12,975 nucleotides of DNA from Erysipelotrichaceae bacterium (GCA_017419065.1 JAFOMB010000074.1:1-12975); one strand, 5' to 3'; positions 6,455 to 12,975 are shown, numbered from the stretch's first letter. Program-made: numbers and translations. The notes: generated by a model not told the origin, from the sequence alone.

Positions 6455-6988
6455 TCAGTAGTTCTCTTCCAGCAGTTCGAAGTAGGCTCTCGGATGGGCG
6501 CATACCGGGCAGAGTTCCGGCGCTTCCTTGCCGTGATGGACATGACCGCAGTTGCGGCAGATCCAGGTCTTCTCATCGAGTTTGACGAAGACGGAGTCTG
6601 TTTCGATGTTCTTCAGAAGAGCGAGATATCTTTCTTCGTGGTGCTTTTCGATAGCGGCTACGCCTTCGAACTTCTCAGCGATCTCATCGAAGCCCTCTTC
6701 TCTGGCTTCCTTCGCCATACGGACATACATGTCTGTCCATTCGCCGTTTTCCCCTTCCGCAGCTGCCTTGAGGTTTTCCGGTGTGGACTTGATGCCGTCC
6801 AGGAGCTTGAACCAGATCTTGGCGTGTTCCTTTTCGTTTTCAGCTGTTTCTAAGAAGAATGCGGCGATCTGTTCATAGCCTTCCTTCTTGGCTTTTGAGG
6901 CATAATACGTGTATTTGTTTCTGGCCTGGGATTCGCCCGCAAAGGCTTCCCAGAGGTTCTTTTCTGTCTTGCTTCCTTTGAATTCCAT
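6455..6988 (-). CDS. rbr: Rubrerythrin
   Basis: A 177-residue non-haem iron protein that reduces hydrogen peroxide in the cytosol of anaerobes. An N-terminal four-helix erythrin domain (about 1-130) carries the diiron-site residues in AGESQA (Glu19), ENEKEH (Glu52, His55), KEAREEG (Glu94, Glu97) and IEKHHEE (Glu114, His117). A C-terminal rubredoxin-like domain has CRNCGH (Cys144, Cys147) and CPVC (Cys160, Cys163) for the Fe(SCys)4 site. Length and order are canonical. The gene starts 21 bases after the sensor kinase stop, with AAAGGAG about 11 bases before the ATG and no terminator between, so it is probably cotranscribed with the two-component pair. That would make it an unusual output or companion of that pair. 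Confidence 0.95.
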   Translation of the reverse strand: MEFKGSKTEKNLWEAFAGESQARNKYTYYASKAKKEGYEQIAAFFLETAENEKEHAKIWFKLLDGIKSTPENLKAAAEGENGEWTDMYVRMAKEAREEGFDEIAEKFEGVAAIEKHHEERYLALLKNIETDSVFVKLDEKTWICRNCGHVHHGKEAPELCPVCAHPRAYFELLEENY

Positions 6989-7009
6989 TCTTGTTTTTCT
7001 CCTTTTTAT

Positions 7010-8404
7010 CTATTCTCCCATATCGAACCAGAATTTGGAATACTCTCCTTCCTTCGAATCCACTCCATAGTCAAAGCCGTGCAGTTCCAGCAGGCTCTTC
7101 GCCAGGGAGAGACCGATGCCGGAGCCGATATGCGAACGCTTGTGTTCCTTGTCGACCTTATAATAGCGGTCCCAGATGAGGTCTTTCTTGTCTGACGGGA
7201 TGCCGGCGCCGTTGTCATAGACGTAGATGCGCCGCTTCCCTTCGTGTTCCTCTTCTCCCAGGATGATGGTCTTTTCTTCCTTGTCGTTATAGTTCAGGGC
7301 GTTGTTTAAGAAGTTGTAGAGGACCTGGGTGATCCTTCCCCTGTCCATTTTGAATGTCTTATCATCGATCAGTTTCAGTTCAAAGGAGACATTCTTCTCC
7401 TCGCAGTGCTTTTCATACTGACGGTAGACACCCTGCAGGAGGTCATTGATACTGACATCTTCCGGATGCAGTTCCAGGGCTCCGGAATCGCTCTTGGAGA
7501 CATCCAGGAGGTCATCGACCAGGGTGGAGAGCCTTCTGGCTTCATCGATGATGACGTTGATGTTCTCCTCGTTGTTTTCCGAAGGCAGATCCCTTATCAT
7601 CTCCCCATAGCCGACGATCATCGTCAAAGGAGTTCTCAGGTCATGGGAGACATTGCCGATGAGTTCCTTCTTGGCCTTATCTGCCTTGAGTATCTCCTCA
7701 TTGGCTTCTACCAGCGTATCATTGAGCTCATCCAGTTCCAAGGAGCGGGCTTCGACGTTCTCATATTTCCCCTTCGGGAGGTTCCTGGCACCGGCGCTGA
7801 TGTCCTTGATCGGCTTGATGAAGAGTTTTGACAATAATAATGCCAGTACGACTGTCGTCAGGATGACGATGACGGCGATCATCAGGAACTGGGAGCGTAT
7901 CGTCGAGATCGTGGCTGCCAGAGGCGTTACCATCGTCGATACCAGCAACAGCACATCATCTTCTTCATAGGTGATATCCTTCGCGTAAATGTAGATATCC
8001 AGGAAGCTGTCCGGCCCCATGCGGTACTGATAGTTGTCGAAAAGATAGCTGCCGCCGTTCTCCTCGACGGTCTTCTCCATCTGGAAGATCGTCATGAGAT
8101 CCAGTCCCCGGAGAGGTCCGGCACTTCTCTGATCGAGCTCCCGTATGTCTTCATTATTGGAGATCAGGCGGACATTGACTTCATTGGAGAAGACATAGCC
8201 GTCTATGACATCTTCCAGATCTTCTTCCTTCAGGATCTCCTGTTCGATCTTCTCCGCTGTCGAGATCAGGGAAGAGATCTTTTCCTTCTTGTAGAAGTCA
8301 TCAAGAAAACCCGTCTGGAAGACATAGATGAGTCCTAAGACCAGCAGGATGAAAAGAAGCAGGGATACCAGGATCTGTGTCCTAAGACTGGATTTCCTTT
8401 TCAA
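7010..8404 (-). CDS. HAMP-containing sensor histidine kinase
   Basis: A 464-residue membrane kinase. Transmembrane helices at about 10-30 and 171-193 enclose an extracytoplasmic domain of about 140 residues. A HAMP region follows (about 193-245), then SHDLRTP with phospho-acceptor His254, an N-box around Asn368 (NFLNNALNYN), DNGAGI at 397 and GSGIGLS (427-433). It begins with TTG at 8404, overlapping the regulator gene by 23 bases. The AGG of GTAGG lies 8 bases before it, and no ATG is available before the first membrane helix. It pairs with the regulator encoded just upstream. The ligand is unknown; the sensor domain does not look like a recognisable PAS or Cache type by eye. Its neighbours rubrerythrin and, across the tRNA, the Na/Pi-type transporter suggest redox or phosphate sensing, but this is inference. 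Confidence 0.92.
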   Translation of the reverse strand: MKRKSSLRTQILVSLLLFILLVLGLIYVFQTGFLDDFYKKEKISSLISTAEKIEQEILKEEDLEDVIDGYVFSNEVNVRLISNNEDIRELDQRSAGPLRGLDLMTIFQMEKTVEENGGSYLFDNYQYRMGPDSFLDIYIYAKDITYEEDDVLLLVSTMVTPLAATISTIRSQFLMIAVIVILTTVVLALLLSKLFIKPIKDISAGARNLPKGKYENVEARSLELDELNDTLVEANEEILKADKAKKELIGNVSHDLRTPLTMIVGYGEMIRDLPSENNEENINVIIDEARRLSTLVDDLLDVSKSDSGALELHPEDVSINDLLQGVYRQYEKHCEEKNVSFELKLIDDKTFKMDRGRITQVLYNFLNNALNYNDKEEKTIILGEEEHEGKRRIYVYDNGAGIPSDKKDLIWDRYYKVDKEHKRSHIGSGIGLSLAKSLLELHGFDYGVDSKEGEYSKFWFDMGE

Positions 8405-9053
8405 AACGGTATCCTACCCCTCTGATCGTCGTGATGTATTTCCCATAGTCGCCGAGATCCTTTCTCAGCAGTTTCATATGGGTATCCAGCGTTCTGTCAT
8501 CACTGTCGTATTCATAGCCCCAGATCTTTGAGAGGATCGCGCTTCTCGTGAGAGCGTTGCCTCTGTTTTTTACCAGGTACAGTAAAAGTTCATATTCTTT
8601 GTTCGGAAGGTCGACTCTTTTTCCTTCGATCGTGACGGTATGGGCATCCTCATCGATGATCATGTCGCCGACACTGATCGTCGTGCTGGCGGCATTCTCC
8701 CTCTTCAGGATGACCCGTATCCTCATCATCAGTTCCTTCAGGGAGAAAGGCTTGGTGACATAGTCTTCCCCGCCCACATCAAAGCCATGGATGCGGTCAT
8801 ACTCCTGTCCTAACGCCGTAAGGAAGATACAGTGGACATCTCTTGTCTCCCTCATCTTCTTGAGGGCCTCATAGCCGTCCATCTCCGGCATCATGACGTC
8901 CATGACGACCGCATCGAACTGCCCCGTTTCAAAAATCCGGACAGCCTCTGCGCCATTGGAGGCACAGGTCACTTCGTATCCTTCGTGTTCCGCATATTTC
9001 CGTATCATCTCACGGATCTTTTCTTCATCATCTACTACGAGTATCTTTGCCAT
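8382..9053 (-). CDS. OmpR/PhoB-family response regulator
   Basis: A 223-residue two-component regulator. The receiver domain (about 2-118) has Asp8-Asp9, phospho-acceptor Asp52 in VVMDVMMPEMDG, Thr79 and Lys101. The winged-helix domain (about 128-223) contains the LDTHMKLLRKDLG recognition region and ends in TIRGVGYRFEKE. The ATG at 9053 begins exactly at the conserved first strand AKILVVDDE; the upstream ribosome site is weak (GGTAGAG). The gene overlaps its partner kinase by 23 bases. It is the first gene of a regulator-kinase-rubrerythrin group. A TTTCA direct repeat with 11-base period just upstream could be an autoregulatory site. The specific subfamily (PhoP, VanR, ArlR-like) cannot be settled by eye. 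Confidence 0.92.
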   Translation of the reverse strand: MAKILVVDDEEKIREMIRKYAEHEGYEVTCASNGAEAVRIFETGQFDAVVMDVMMPEMDGYEALKKMRETRDVHCIFLTALGQEYDRIHGFDVGGEDYVTKPFSLKELMMRIRVILKRENAASTTISVGDMIIDEDAHTVTIEGKRVDLPNKEYELLLYLVKNRGNALTRSAILSKIWGYEYDSDDRTLDTHMKLLRKDLGDYGKYITTIRGVGYRFEKEIQS

Positions 9054-9139
9054 AACTCTACTCTACCTTCCCTGTGTGAAAAGAAACTGAAATTTCCTCT
9101 TTCATTATTGCACAAAAAGGGTATAATATAATTACGCAT
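9054..9139. promoter_or_regulatory. Divergent promoter region between the response regulator and the tRNA-Gln gene
   Basis: On the plus strand a perfect TATAAT (9122-9127) lies 12 bases before the tRNA and has a weak -35 at about 9099-9104. On the minus strand AATAAT (9109-9104) is a possible -10 for the regulator operon without a good -35. A direct repeat TTTCAG (9092-9087) and TTTCAC (9081-9076), period 11, follows it. Confidence 0.5.
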
Positions 9140-9214
9140 TGGGATATAGCCAAGCGGTAAGGCAGTGGACTCTGAATCCACCATTCAAAGGTTCGAATCC
9201 TTTTATCCCAGCCA
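9140..9214 (+). tRNA. tRNA-Gln(CUG)
   Basis: A complete 75-base tRNA with encoded CCA. The acceptor stem TGGGATA (9140-9146) pairs with TATCCCA (9204-9210), followed by G and CCA. The D-arm is AGCCAAGCGGTAAGGC. The anticodon stem GTGGA/TCCAC closes the loop CTCTGAA with anticodon CTG, reading CAG. The T-arm contains GGTTCGAATCC. The weak U-A first pair and the AUAGCCAAGC segment are typical of bacterial tRNA-Gln. It is the only plus-strand gene and stands alone, not in a tRNA cluster. Confidence 0.95.
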
Positions 9215-9222
9215 TAGAAAAG

Positions 9223-9250
9223 AAAACGTCTGAGTGATCAGACGTTTTTT
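9223..9250. terminator. Bidirectional terminator between tRNA-Gln and the Na/Pi transporter gene
   Basis: AAAACGTCTGA (9223-9233) and TCAGACGTTTT (9238-9248) form a perfect 11-bp stem with loop GTGA. T-runs lie on both strands: TTTTTTG on plus and TTTTCTTTTC on minus. It serves the convergent tRNA and transporter genes; the transporter stop codon TGA lies inside the stem. Confidence 0.9.
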
Positions 9251-10998
9251 GTTTCCGGATGTAAGTATTTATCGGAGTAATACTGGTAGAGCGCCTTGAA
9301 GGCATCCGAGTCATGTTTGAGGTCGTGGAGATACTGATGCGTATAGAATTCATCATCCGAGACTTCAATGACAGCGACAGCGATGTTGGAACAGTGATCG
9401 GATACTCTTTCACAGTTGTTGATGATATCCGACCAGTCAAAGCCTTCCTTGATCGTACAGGAGCCTTCGACCACTCTCTTGACATGGGAATCCATCATAT
9501 CATCAGCCATGACATCAATGACTTCCTCTAACGGTTCTACCTGAGCACTGCTGGCCAGATCATCTTCCACAAAGCTTCTTGAGGCGAAATCGACGATCTC
9601 CGAGAGGGCTGTGATCATATTGCGCAGTTCGACCATGGCTTCATCCGAGAAGCTCTTGTTTTCATCATGGAGTTTCTTGGCGATATCGGCAATATTGAGC
9701 GCATGGTCACCGATCCTTTCGACATCGGTGATGACATGGAGACACTTGGAAGAGATTTTGGAGTCATCTTCCGAGAGTTCCATGCGGGAGAGTTTGACTA
9801 AGAATGTATCCAGTTCATCTTCATACCAGTCGATGTCGTTTTCTGTTTTGCGTATGAATTCATAGTCCTTCTCATCGTAGTCTGTTAAGAGCTTGAGAGA
9901 GAGCTGCAGGTCATCCTTGGCCATGGAGACCATTTCCTTGGTCTTGGAGAGGCATTCACGCACAGCGATGGCCGGACGGCTGAGCAGTCTTTCATCGATG
10001 AAGACACGGACTTCTTCCGGTGTCTCACGGACAAATTTCTTTGACAGGGAGATGATCTGCTTCTCTAACAGGAAGGAGACCAGGGTGTTGAAGATGTTGA
10101 AGACGGTGTGGATCATGGCGACAGAGAAGCTCGTAGCCAGAGTGAGCAGGATGGCATCCGCATGGACGATGTTCATGAGAATCTGAACGATCAGGACGAA
10201 CATGGCAGACAGCGTATTGACCAGCACCTGCATGACAGCGACTCTCTGAGCATTGCGGTTGGTGCCGATGGCTCCGATGACACCGGTGATACAGGTACCG
10301 ATATTGGCGCCTAATACCAGTGGAATAGCCATCTGATAGGTCATCGTTCCGGACAGCGCAAAGGCTTCGACGATACCGATCGTCGCTGCGGAAGACTGGA
10401 TGAGTCCGGTGAATAAAGCGGATACCAGTAAAGCCAGCAGCGGATTGGTGAACATCACCAGCATATCGGCGAACCATGGCTCATCAGCGATGAGTTTCAT
10501 CGAGTCAGACATGAAGTTCATGCCGTACATCAGGATCGCAAAACCGAGGAGCATGATCCCGATATCTTTTTTCTTCTCATTCTTTCCGGTCATCTTCAGC
10601 AGGATCCCCACGAAGGCGAGGATCGGCGAGAAGTATTTCGGATTGAGCAGCGAGAGGATGCTGAATTCCCCTCCTCCGACAGATGTCAGAGATAAGAGCC
10701 AGCCGGTAAAGGTCGTTCCGACATTGGAACCCAGGATGATCGGCAATGTCTTGGAGTACTCGATGATCCCTGAGTTGACCAGGCCTACCAGCATGACCAT
10801 GGCGCCGCTGGAGGACTGGATCGCAATGGTGATCAGAGCACCCAGTAAAAAGCTCATGACCTTATTGGAGGTCACCTTCTTCATGGAGGCTTCCAGTTTG
10901 CCTCCGGCCATCTTCTCTAAGGAAGAAGACATGACGGACATACCGTACAGGAAGAAGGACAGGCCGGCAATGACCTGCAGCATGGAATAAAGATCCAT
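9238..10998 (-). CDS. Na/Pi-cotransporter II family protein with C-terminal PhoU domain
   Basis: A 586-residue fusion. The membrane part (about 1-320) shows the duplicated Na_Pi_cotrans core: QSSSGAMVM (61-69) with GSNVGTT (90-96), and again QSSAATIGI (201-209) with GANIGTC (230-236). These are the paired QSS repeats of the NptA/YjbB family. Residues about 340-565 are helical and PhoU-like (for example CLHVITDVERIGDHALNIA and the later NNCERVSDHCSNIA), a cytosolic domain linked to phosphate control. Family members move phosphate with sodium, and some are thought to export it; direction cannot be read from sequence. A clean AAAGGAG lies 7 bases before the ATG. The gene is monocistronic, with its own promoter, a structured leader and a terminator. 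The riboswitch-like leader suggests control by a metal ion, which is unusual for this family. Confidence 0.92.
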   Translation of the reverse strand: MDLYSMLQVIAGLSFFLYGMSVMSSSLEKMAGGKLEASMKKVTSNKVMSFLLGALITIAIQSSSGAMVMLVGLVNSGIIEYSKTLPIILGSNVGTTFTGWLLSLTSVGGGEFSILSLLNPKYFSPILAFVGILLKMTGKNEKKKDIGIMLLGFAILMYGMNFMSDSMKLIADEPWFADMLVMFTNPLLALLVSALFTGLIQSSAATIGIVEAFALSGTMTYQMAIPLVLGANIGTCITGVIGAIGTNRNAQRVAVMQVLVNTLSAMFVLIVQILMNIVHADAILLTLATSFSVAMIHTVFNIFNTLVSFLLEKQIISLSKKFVRETPEEVRVFIDERLLSRPAIAVRECLSKTKEMVSMAKDDLQLSLKLLTDYDEKDYEFIRKTENDIDWYEDELDTFLVKLSRMELSEDDSKISSKCLHVITDVERIGDHALNIADIAKKLHDENKSFSDEAMVELRNMITALSEIVDFASRSFVEDDLASSAQVEPLEEVIDVMADDMMDSHVKRVVEGSCTIKEGFDWSDIINNCERVSDHCSNIAVAVIEVSDDEFYTHQYLHDLKHDSDAFKALYQYYSDKYLHPETKNV

Positions 10999-11021
10999 AT
11001 TCTATCTCCTTTGAAAATATG

Positions 11022-11056
11022 CACAGTCTTTCGCTGTGACATTCCTCTTCACAGCG
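11022..11056 (-). promoter_or_regulatory. Expression-platform hairpins of the leader (two mutually exclusive stems)
   Basis: CGCTGTGA (11056-11049) pairs perfectly with TCACAGCG (11039-11032). Alternatively CACAG (11038-11034) pairs with CTGTG (11026-11022), followed by CATATTTTC, a weak terminator shape. CTGTGA in the aptamer 3' side (11078-11073) can also pair with the same TCACAG, so the leader holds several competing partners for one segment. Confidence 0.5.
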
Positions 11057-11066
11057 TGTTGATACT

Positions 11067-11150
11067 CGAGTCTCACAGTTTAAAGGTCACCGGAACCGCT
11101 CCGTGCTGACGGTTCCCCTGCGCATGATCTGCGTCTGTTACTCCCTCGTG
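11067..11150 (-). ncRNA. Probable yybP-ykoY (manganese) riboswitch aptamer upstream of the Na/Pi-PhoU gene
   Basis: The minus-strand leader resembles the yybP-ykoY class. P1 is CGAG (11148-11145) with CTCG (11070-11067). The internal loop has GGAGTAAC on the 5' side and GAGA on the 3' side, matching the conserved GGAGUA and GAGA around P1. ACAG (11138-11135) pairs with CTGT (11078-11075). One hairpin CGCA/TGCG follows, then GGAACCG (11116-11110) pairs with CGGTTCC (11098-11092), holding the loop TCAGCAC that matches the conserved UCANCAC of L3. Known members sense Mn2+ and usually control metal exporters. P1 is short, and I matched the consensus from memory, so the class call is probable rather than certain. 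That a structured RNA lies here is well supported. Confidence 0.6.
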
Positions 11151-11153
11151 TCC

Positions 11154-11182
11154 ATTTTACCCAAGAAAAAAGACCCCGTAAA
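11154..11182 (-). promoter_or_regulatory. Promoter of the riboswitch / Na-Pi transporter transcript
   Basis: The minus strand has TTTACG (11182-11177), exactly 17 bases, then TAAAAT (11159-11154), five of six matches to the -10 consensus. The -35 is the loop of the upstream terminator. The start would fall about 7 bases on, just before the P1 strand of the aptamer, which fits. Confidence 0.55.
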
Positions 11183-11190
11183 GGGTCTTA
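11160..11190 (-). terminator. Intrinsic terminator after the scpB-mrp-membrane protein group
   Basis: AAGACCC (11189-11183) pairs with GGGTCTT (11176-11170) around the loop TTTACG, then comes TTTTTCTT. The stem overlaps the TAA stop of the membrane-protein gene. Confidence 0.9.
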
Positions 11191-11838
11191 GGACTGATAT
11201 CTTTTCCGTCTGCGCAGCCTCTTCTGATTCTCGATGAGCAGGAATCTGGCGACCAGATAACTGCCTGCAAGGATACCGATGAAGCATAAGACGACAGTAT
11301 ACCATTTCACATCATGGACCATAAAGAAGAAATACGGTCCCTTAAAGATGTTCAGGTAGTTGATCACCAGCATGACGATCCCATAGATCAGTGTCACAGC
11401 CAGCGGATACCAGATCGTCTTCTTCTTATTGTAGCGTCTGTCGTTTTCAAAGAAGATGAAGGAGATGACGGCTGCGATCGGATTGAGGGTATGGGTGAAC
11501 AGCATCGAATCGCCGATGAAGAAGTACCACCATGGCCAGCTGCCTCCCGAGAGGACACTCTGCGGGACAAGCAGGGAAGCGACGACCAGGAAGGTGACGC
11601 TCAGCATGAGCACCGAGGTGAACTTCAGGATCAGGACCCATCCCGGCACTTCACTCATGTCTTTCTTCGTGAGAAGGAAGATGATCAGAAGCACAGAGGC
11701 GATACCTGCCAGGAGATTGGAGTTCTGGGTGTAGTACGGAAATAGCGGGATGCCTTTGGAAGTGGAAAGATAGAGGCCGACGACCGAGAAGATGACGATC
11801 GCCGCATTGCATAGAATGGCACCCTTCTTCTTATCCAT
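11188..11838 (-). CDS. Pr6Pr / FAR-17a-AIG1-like integral membrane protein
   Basis: A 216-residue protein with about six predicted membrane helices (roughly 8-26, 40-58, 68-90, 110-130, 144-163, 180-200) and a very basic tail (QKRLRRRKRYQS), which favours a cytosolic C-terminus. The segments YYTQNSNLLA (35-44), the THTLNPIAAVISF region (about 115-127) and WYPLAVTLIYG (143-153) match the pattern of bacterial Pr6Pr proteins, relatives of FAR-17a/AIG1. The eukaryotic family includes lipid (FAHFA) hydrolases, but the bacterial role is not established, so no activity is assigned. The ATG overlaps the end of the Mrp gene by 8 bases and the ribosome site is poor, suggesting coupled translation. It is the last gene of its transcript. 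Confidence 0.65.
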   Translation of the reverse strand: MDKKKGAILCNAAIVIFSVVGLYLSTSKGIPLFPYYTQNSNLLAGIASVLLIIFLLTKKDMSEVPGWVLILKFTSVLMLSVTFLVVASLLVPQSVLSGGSWPWWYFFIGDSMLFTHTLNPIAAVISFIFFENDRRYNKKKTIWYPLAVTLIYGIVMLVINYLNIFKGPYFFFMVHDVKWYTVVLCFIGILAGSYLVARFLLIENQKRLRRRKRYQS

Positions 11839-12643
11839 GGATGATCTTGTCTACCGTGCCTTTCAGATAGTCGCCGGTATAGCTGTCCATATTGCCGTTA
11901 TCAGCCAGGTCAGCCAGTGTCGGATCCATAGGCAGTTTCGATGTCAGATCGAGACCGTACTTCTCCGCCATCTTTTCGGAGTTGTCGTTCTTGTAGATGT
12001 GGATCTCTCTGCCGCAGTCCGGGCACTTCACATAGGCCATATTGTCGACTAAGGCATAGACTTTCTTATCGACCTGTTTGGCCATATTGATGGTCTTTCC
12101 GACGATCATACCGACAAGCTGGGACGGGCTCGTCACCATGACGAAGCCGTCTACCGGAATAGTCTGGACGATCTGGATCGGAACATCTCCGGTTCCCGGA
12201 GGCATATCGATGACCATATAGTCGAGTTCTCCCCAGTAGACTTCGGAATAGAACTGGTTGATGACGCCGCCTAAGATCGGACCTCTCCATAAGACCGGGA
12301 CATCTTCGTTTTCCAGCATCATGTTGATGGAAACGACTTCGATGCCGCTTTCTGTCTTAGCCGGATAGATGCCGTATTCATCGCCGAAGAGTTCCTTCTT
12401 GAGACCGAACATCTTCGGGATAGACGGTCCGGTGATATCCGCATCCATGATGCCGACCTTATAGCCTCTCAGCTGCAGTTCCTTGGCGAGCAGGGCCGAG
12501 ACCGTCGATTTTCCGACGCCGCCCTTACCGGATGTGACGCCGATGATGTGCTTGATGGAAGAACCTTCCATCATTGTCAGTTCTTTACGGGATCCGCAGT
12601 TCTGTCCGCATGTACCGCAGTTATGTGTGCAGTTTTCGCTCAT
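11831..12643 (-). CDS. Mrp/NBP35-family P-loop ATPase, iron-sulfur carrier type
   Basis: A 270-residue cytosolic ATPase of the Mrp/ApbC/NBP35 group, which carries and transfers iron-sulfur clusters. It has the deviant Walker A SGKGGVGKS (38-46), DADITGPS (68-75), a Walker B-like VIDMPPGTGD (144-153) and the C-terminal CPDC pair (207-210) that holds a bridging cluster between two subunits. The N-terminal MIP18/DUF59 domain of many bacterial Mrp proteins is absent. In its place is a Cys-rich leader with Cys5, Cys9, Cys12 and Cys16. The start at 12643 has AGGAGG 5 bases upstream; the open frame extends further but that extension overlaps scpB in another frame and shows no domain. It lies 16 bases after scpB and overlaps the membrane-protein gene by 8. 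Confidence 0.92.
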   Translation of the reverse strand: MSENCTHNCGTCGQNCGSRKELTMMEGSSIKHIIGVTSGKGGVGKSTVSALLAKELQLRGYKVGIMDADITGPSIPKMFGLKKELFGDEYGIYPAKTESGIEVVSINMMLENEDVPVLWRGPILGGVINQFYSEVYWGELDYMVIDMPPGTGDVPIQIVQTIPVDGFVMVTSPSQLVGMIVGKTINMAKQVDKKVYALVDNMAYVKCPDCGREIHIYKNDNSEKMAEKYGLDLTSKLPMDPTLADLADNGNMDSYTGDYLKGTVDKIIHG

Positions 12644-12659
12644 GTTTTCCTCCTGTAGT

Positions 12660-12975
12660 TTATTGTCCGAACAGCTCTTCGCTGTTTTCATCATTGCTGT
12701 ATTCCGGCAGATCCGGAAGTTCGTTGAGAGAGTAGAGTTTGAAAGAATCCATGAACTCTTCCGTGACCTCATAGAGGATAGGCCTTCCCGGCGCTTCACT
12801 CCTTCCGGCTTCCCGGATGAGATTCCTGGCCATCAGCTTCCTTAACATCATATCCGCTCCGACCCCTCTGAGCTCTTCGATCTCAACTCTGGTAATCGGC
12901 TGCTTGTAGGCGATGATCGCCAGTGTCTCTAAAGCACTCTGGGAGAGAGTGTTCGGCTTGGCGGTGTGGAAGAGC
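12660..12975 (-). CDS. scpB: ScpB, segregation and condensation protein B, C-terminal part
   Basis: The last 104 codons of a gene whose start lies beyond the right edge; reading in frame from 12974 gives an open frame throughout. Recognisable ScpB motifs are LSQSALETLAIIAYKQPITR, then EIEELRGVGADMM and the wing region GRPILYEVTEEF, which form the second winged-helix domain. A short acidic tail ends in ELFGQ. ScpB joins ScpA and SMC in the bacterial condensin that compacts and separates chromosomes. The stop lies 16 bases before the Mrp gene, so the two are probably cotranscribed. Confidence 0.93.
   Translation of the reverse strand, partial: LFHTAKPNTLSQSALETLAIIAYKQPITRVEIEELRGVGADMMLRKLMARNLIREAGRSEAPGRPILYEVTEEFMDSFKLYSLNELPDLPEYSNDENSEELFGQ

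Noticed and set aside
9108..9127. TTGCAC as -35 for the tRNA promoter
   Set aside because: The spacer to TATAAT would be only 8 bases, too short for a sigma-70-type promoter.
9223..9250. Inverted repeat considered as an attachment site or mobile-element end beside the tRNA
   Set aside because: It is a perfect hairpin with T-runs on both strands between convergent genes, which is explained by a bidirectional terminator. No integrase or repeated tRNA 3' end is present.
9132..9485. Minus-strand open frame across the tRNA and the transporter 3' end
   Set aside because: It runs through the tRNA-Gln gene and an out-of-frame part of the Na/Pi-PhoU gene, and resembles the known spurious ORF type read antisense to tRNAs.
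10025..10477. 150-codon open frame inside the transporter gene
   Set aside because: It is a shadow frame of the clearly recognisable Na_Pi_cotrans region, rich in Arg, His and Ser, with no domain.
12644..12799. N-terminal extension of the Mrp protein to the ATG at 12799
   Set aside because: It overlaps the scpB coding frame and has no Mrp-like sequence. The ATG at 12643 has AGGAGG five bases upstream.

Overview
The window looks like a chromosome segment of a low-to-mid GC Bacillota (Firmicutes) species. This rests on strong AAGGAGG-type ribosome binding sites, TTG starts, U-tailed intrinsic terminators, an scpB-mrp neighbourhood, a rubrerythrin typical of anaerobes and Trk/RCK potassium transport. 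The Erysipelotrichia or a related gut lineage is a guess only. All eleven complete protein genes and both partial ones lie on the minus strand. The single plus-strand gene is a tRNA-Gln. The window is tightly packed, with no transposon, prophage or CRISPR.

Reading in the direction of transcription (high to low coordinates), the first block is the end of scpB, an Mrp/NBP35-type P-loop ATPase, and a six-helix Pr6Pr/FAR-17a-like membrane protein, closed by a strong terminator. A promoter overlapping that terminator then drives a structured leader resembling the yybP-ykoY manganese riboswitch, followed by a Na/Pi-cotransporter-PhoU fusion protein. That gene ends in a bidirectional terminator shared with the convergent tRNA-Gln(CUG).

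The next block is an OmpR-type response regulator, its HAMP sensor kinase and a rubrerythrin. After a 93-base regulatory gap comes a potassium operon: a 64-residue small protein, a lone RCK_N protein, an RCK_N-RCK_C protein, the TrkH channel subunit, and a KdpD/KdpE-like two-component pair. These genes overlap or abut by a few bases. A terminator closes the block. A promoter overlapping that terminator appears to drive a GT4 glycosyltransferase with essentially no 5' leader. The window ends in the start of a C69 dipeptidase.

The most interesting parts are the RNA-level controls and the make-up of the potassium operon. (1) The potassium operon leader has an 11-bp-period TTTTAACA direct repeat, then a hairpin that buries the full Shine-Dalgarno of the first gene and also looks like a terminator. 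(2) The Trk operon carries its own N-terminally truncated KdpD and KdpE, with no kdpFABC visible, and its TrkA function is divided between two unequal RCK proteins. (3) A manganese-riboswitch-like leader precedes a phosphate-transporter-type gene. (4) Two promoters reuse the sequence of the preceding terminator. All functional links are inferred from sequence and context.
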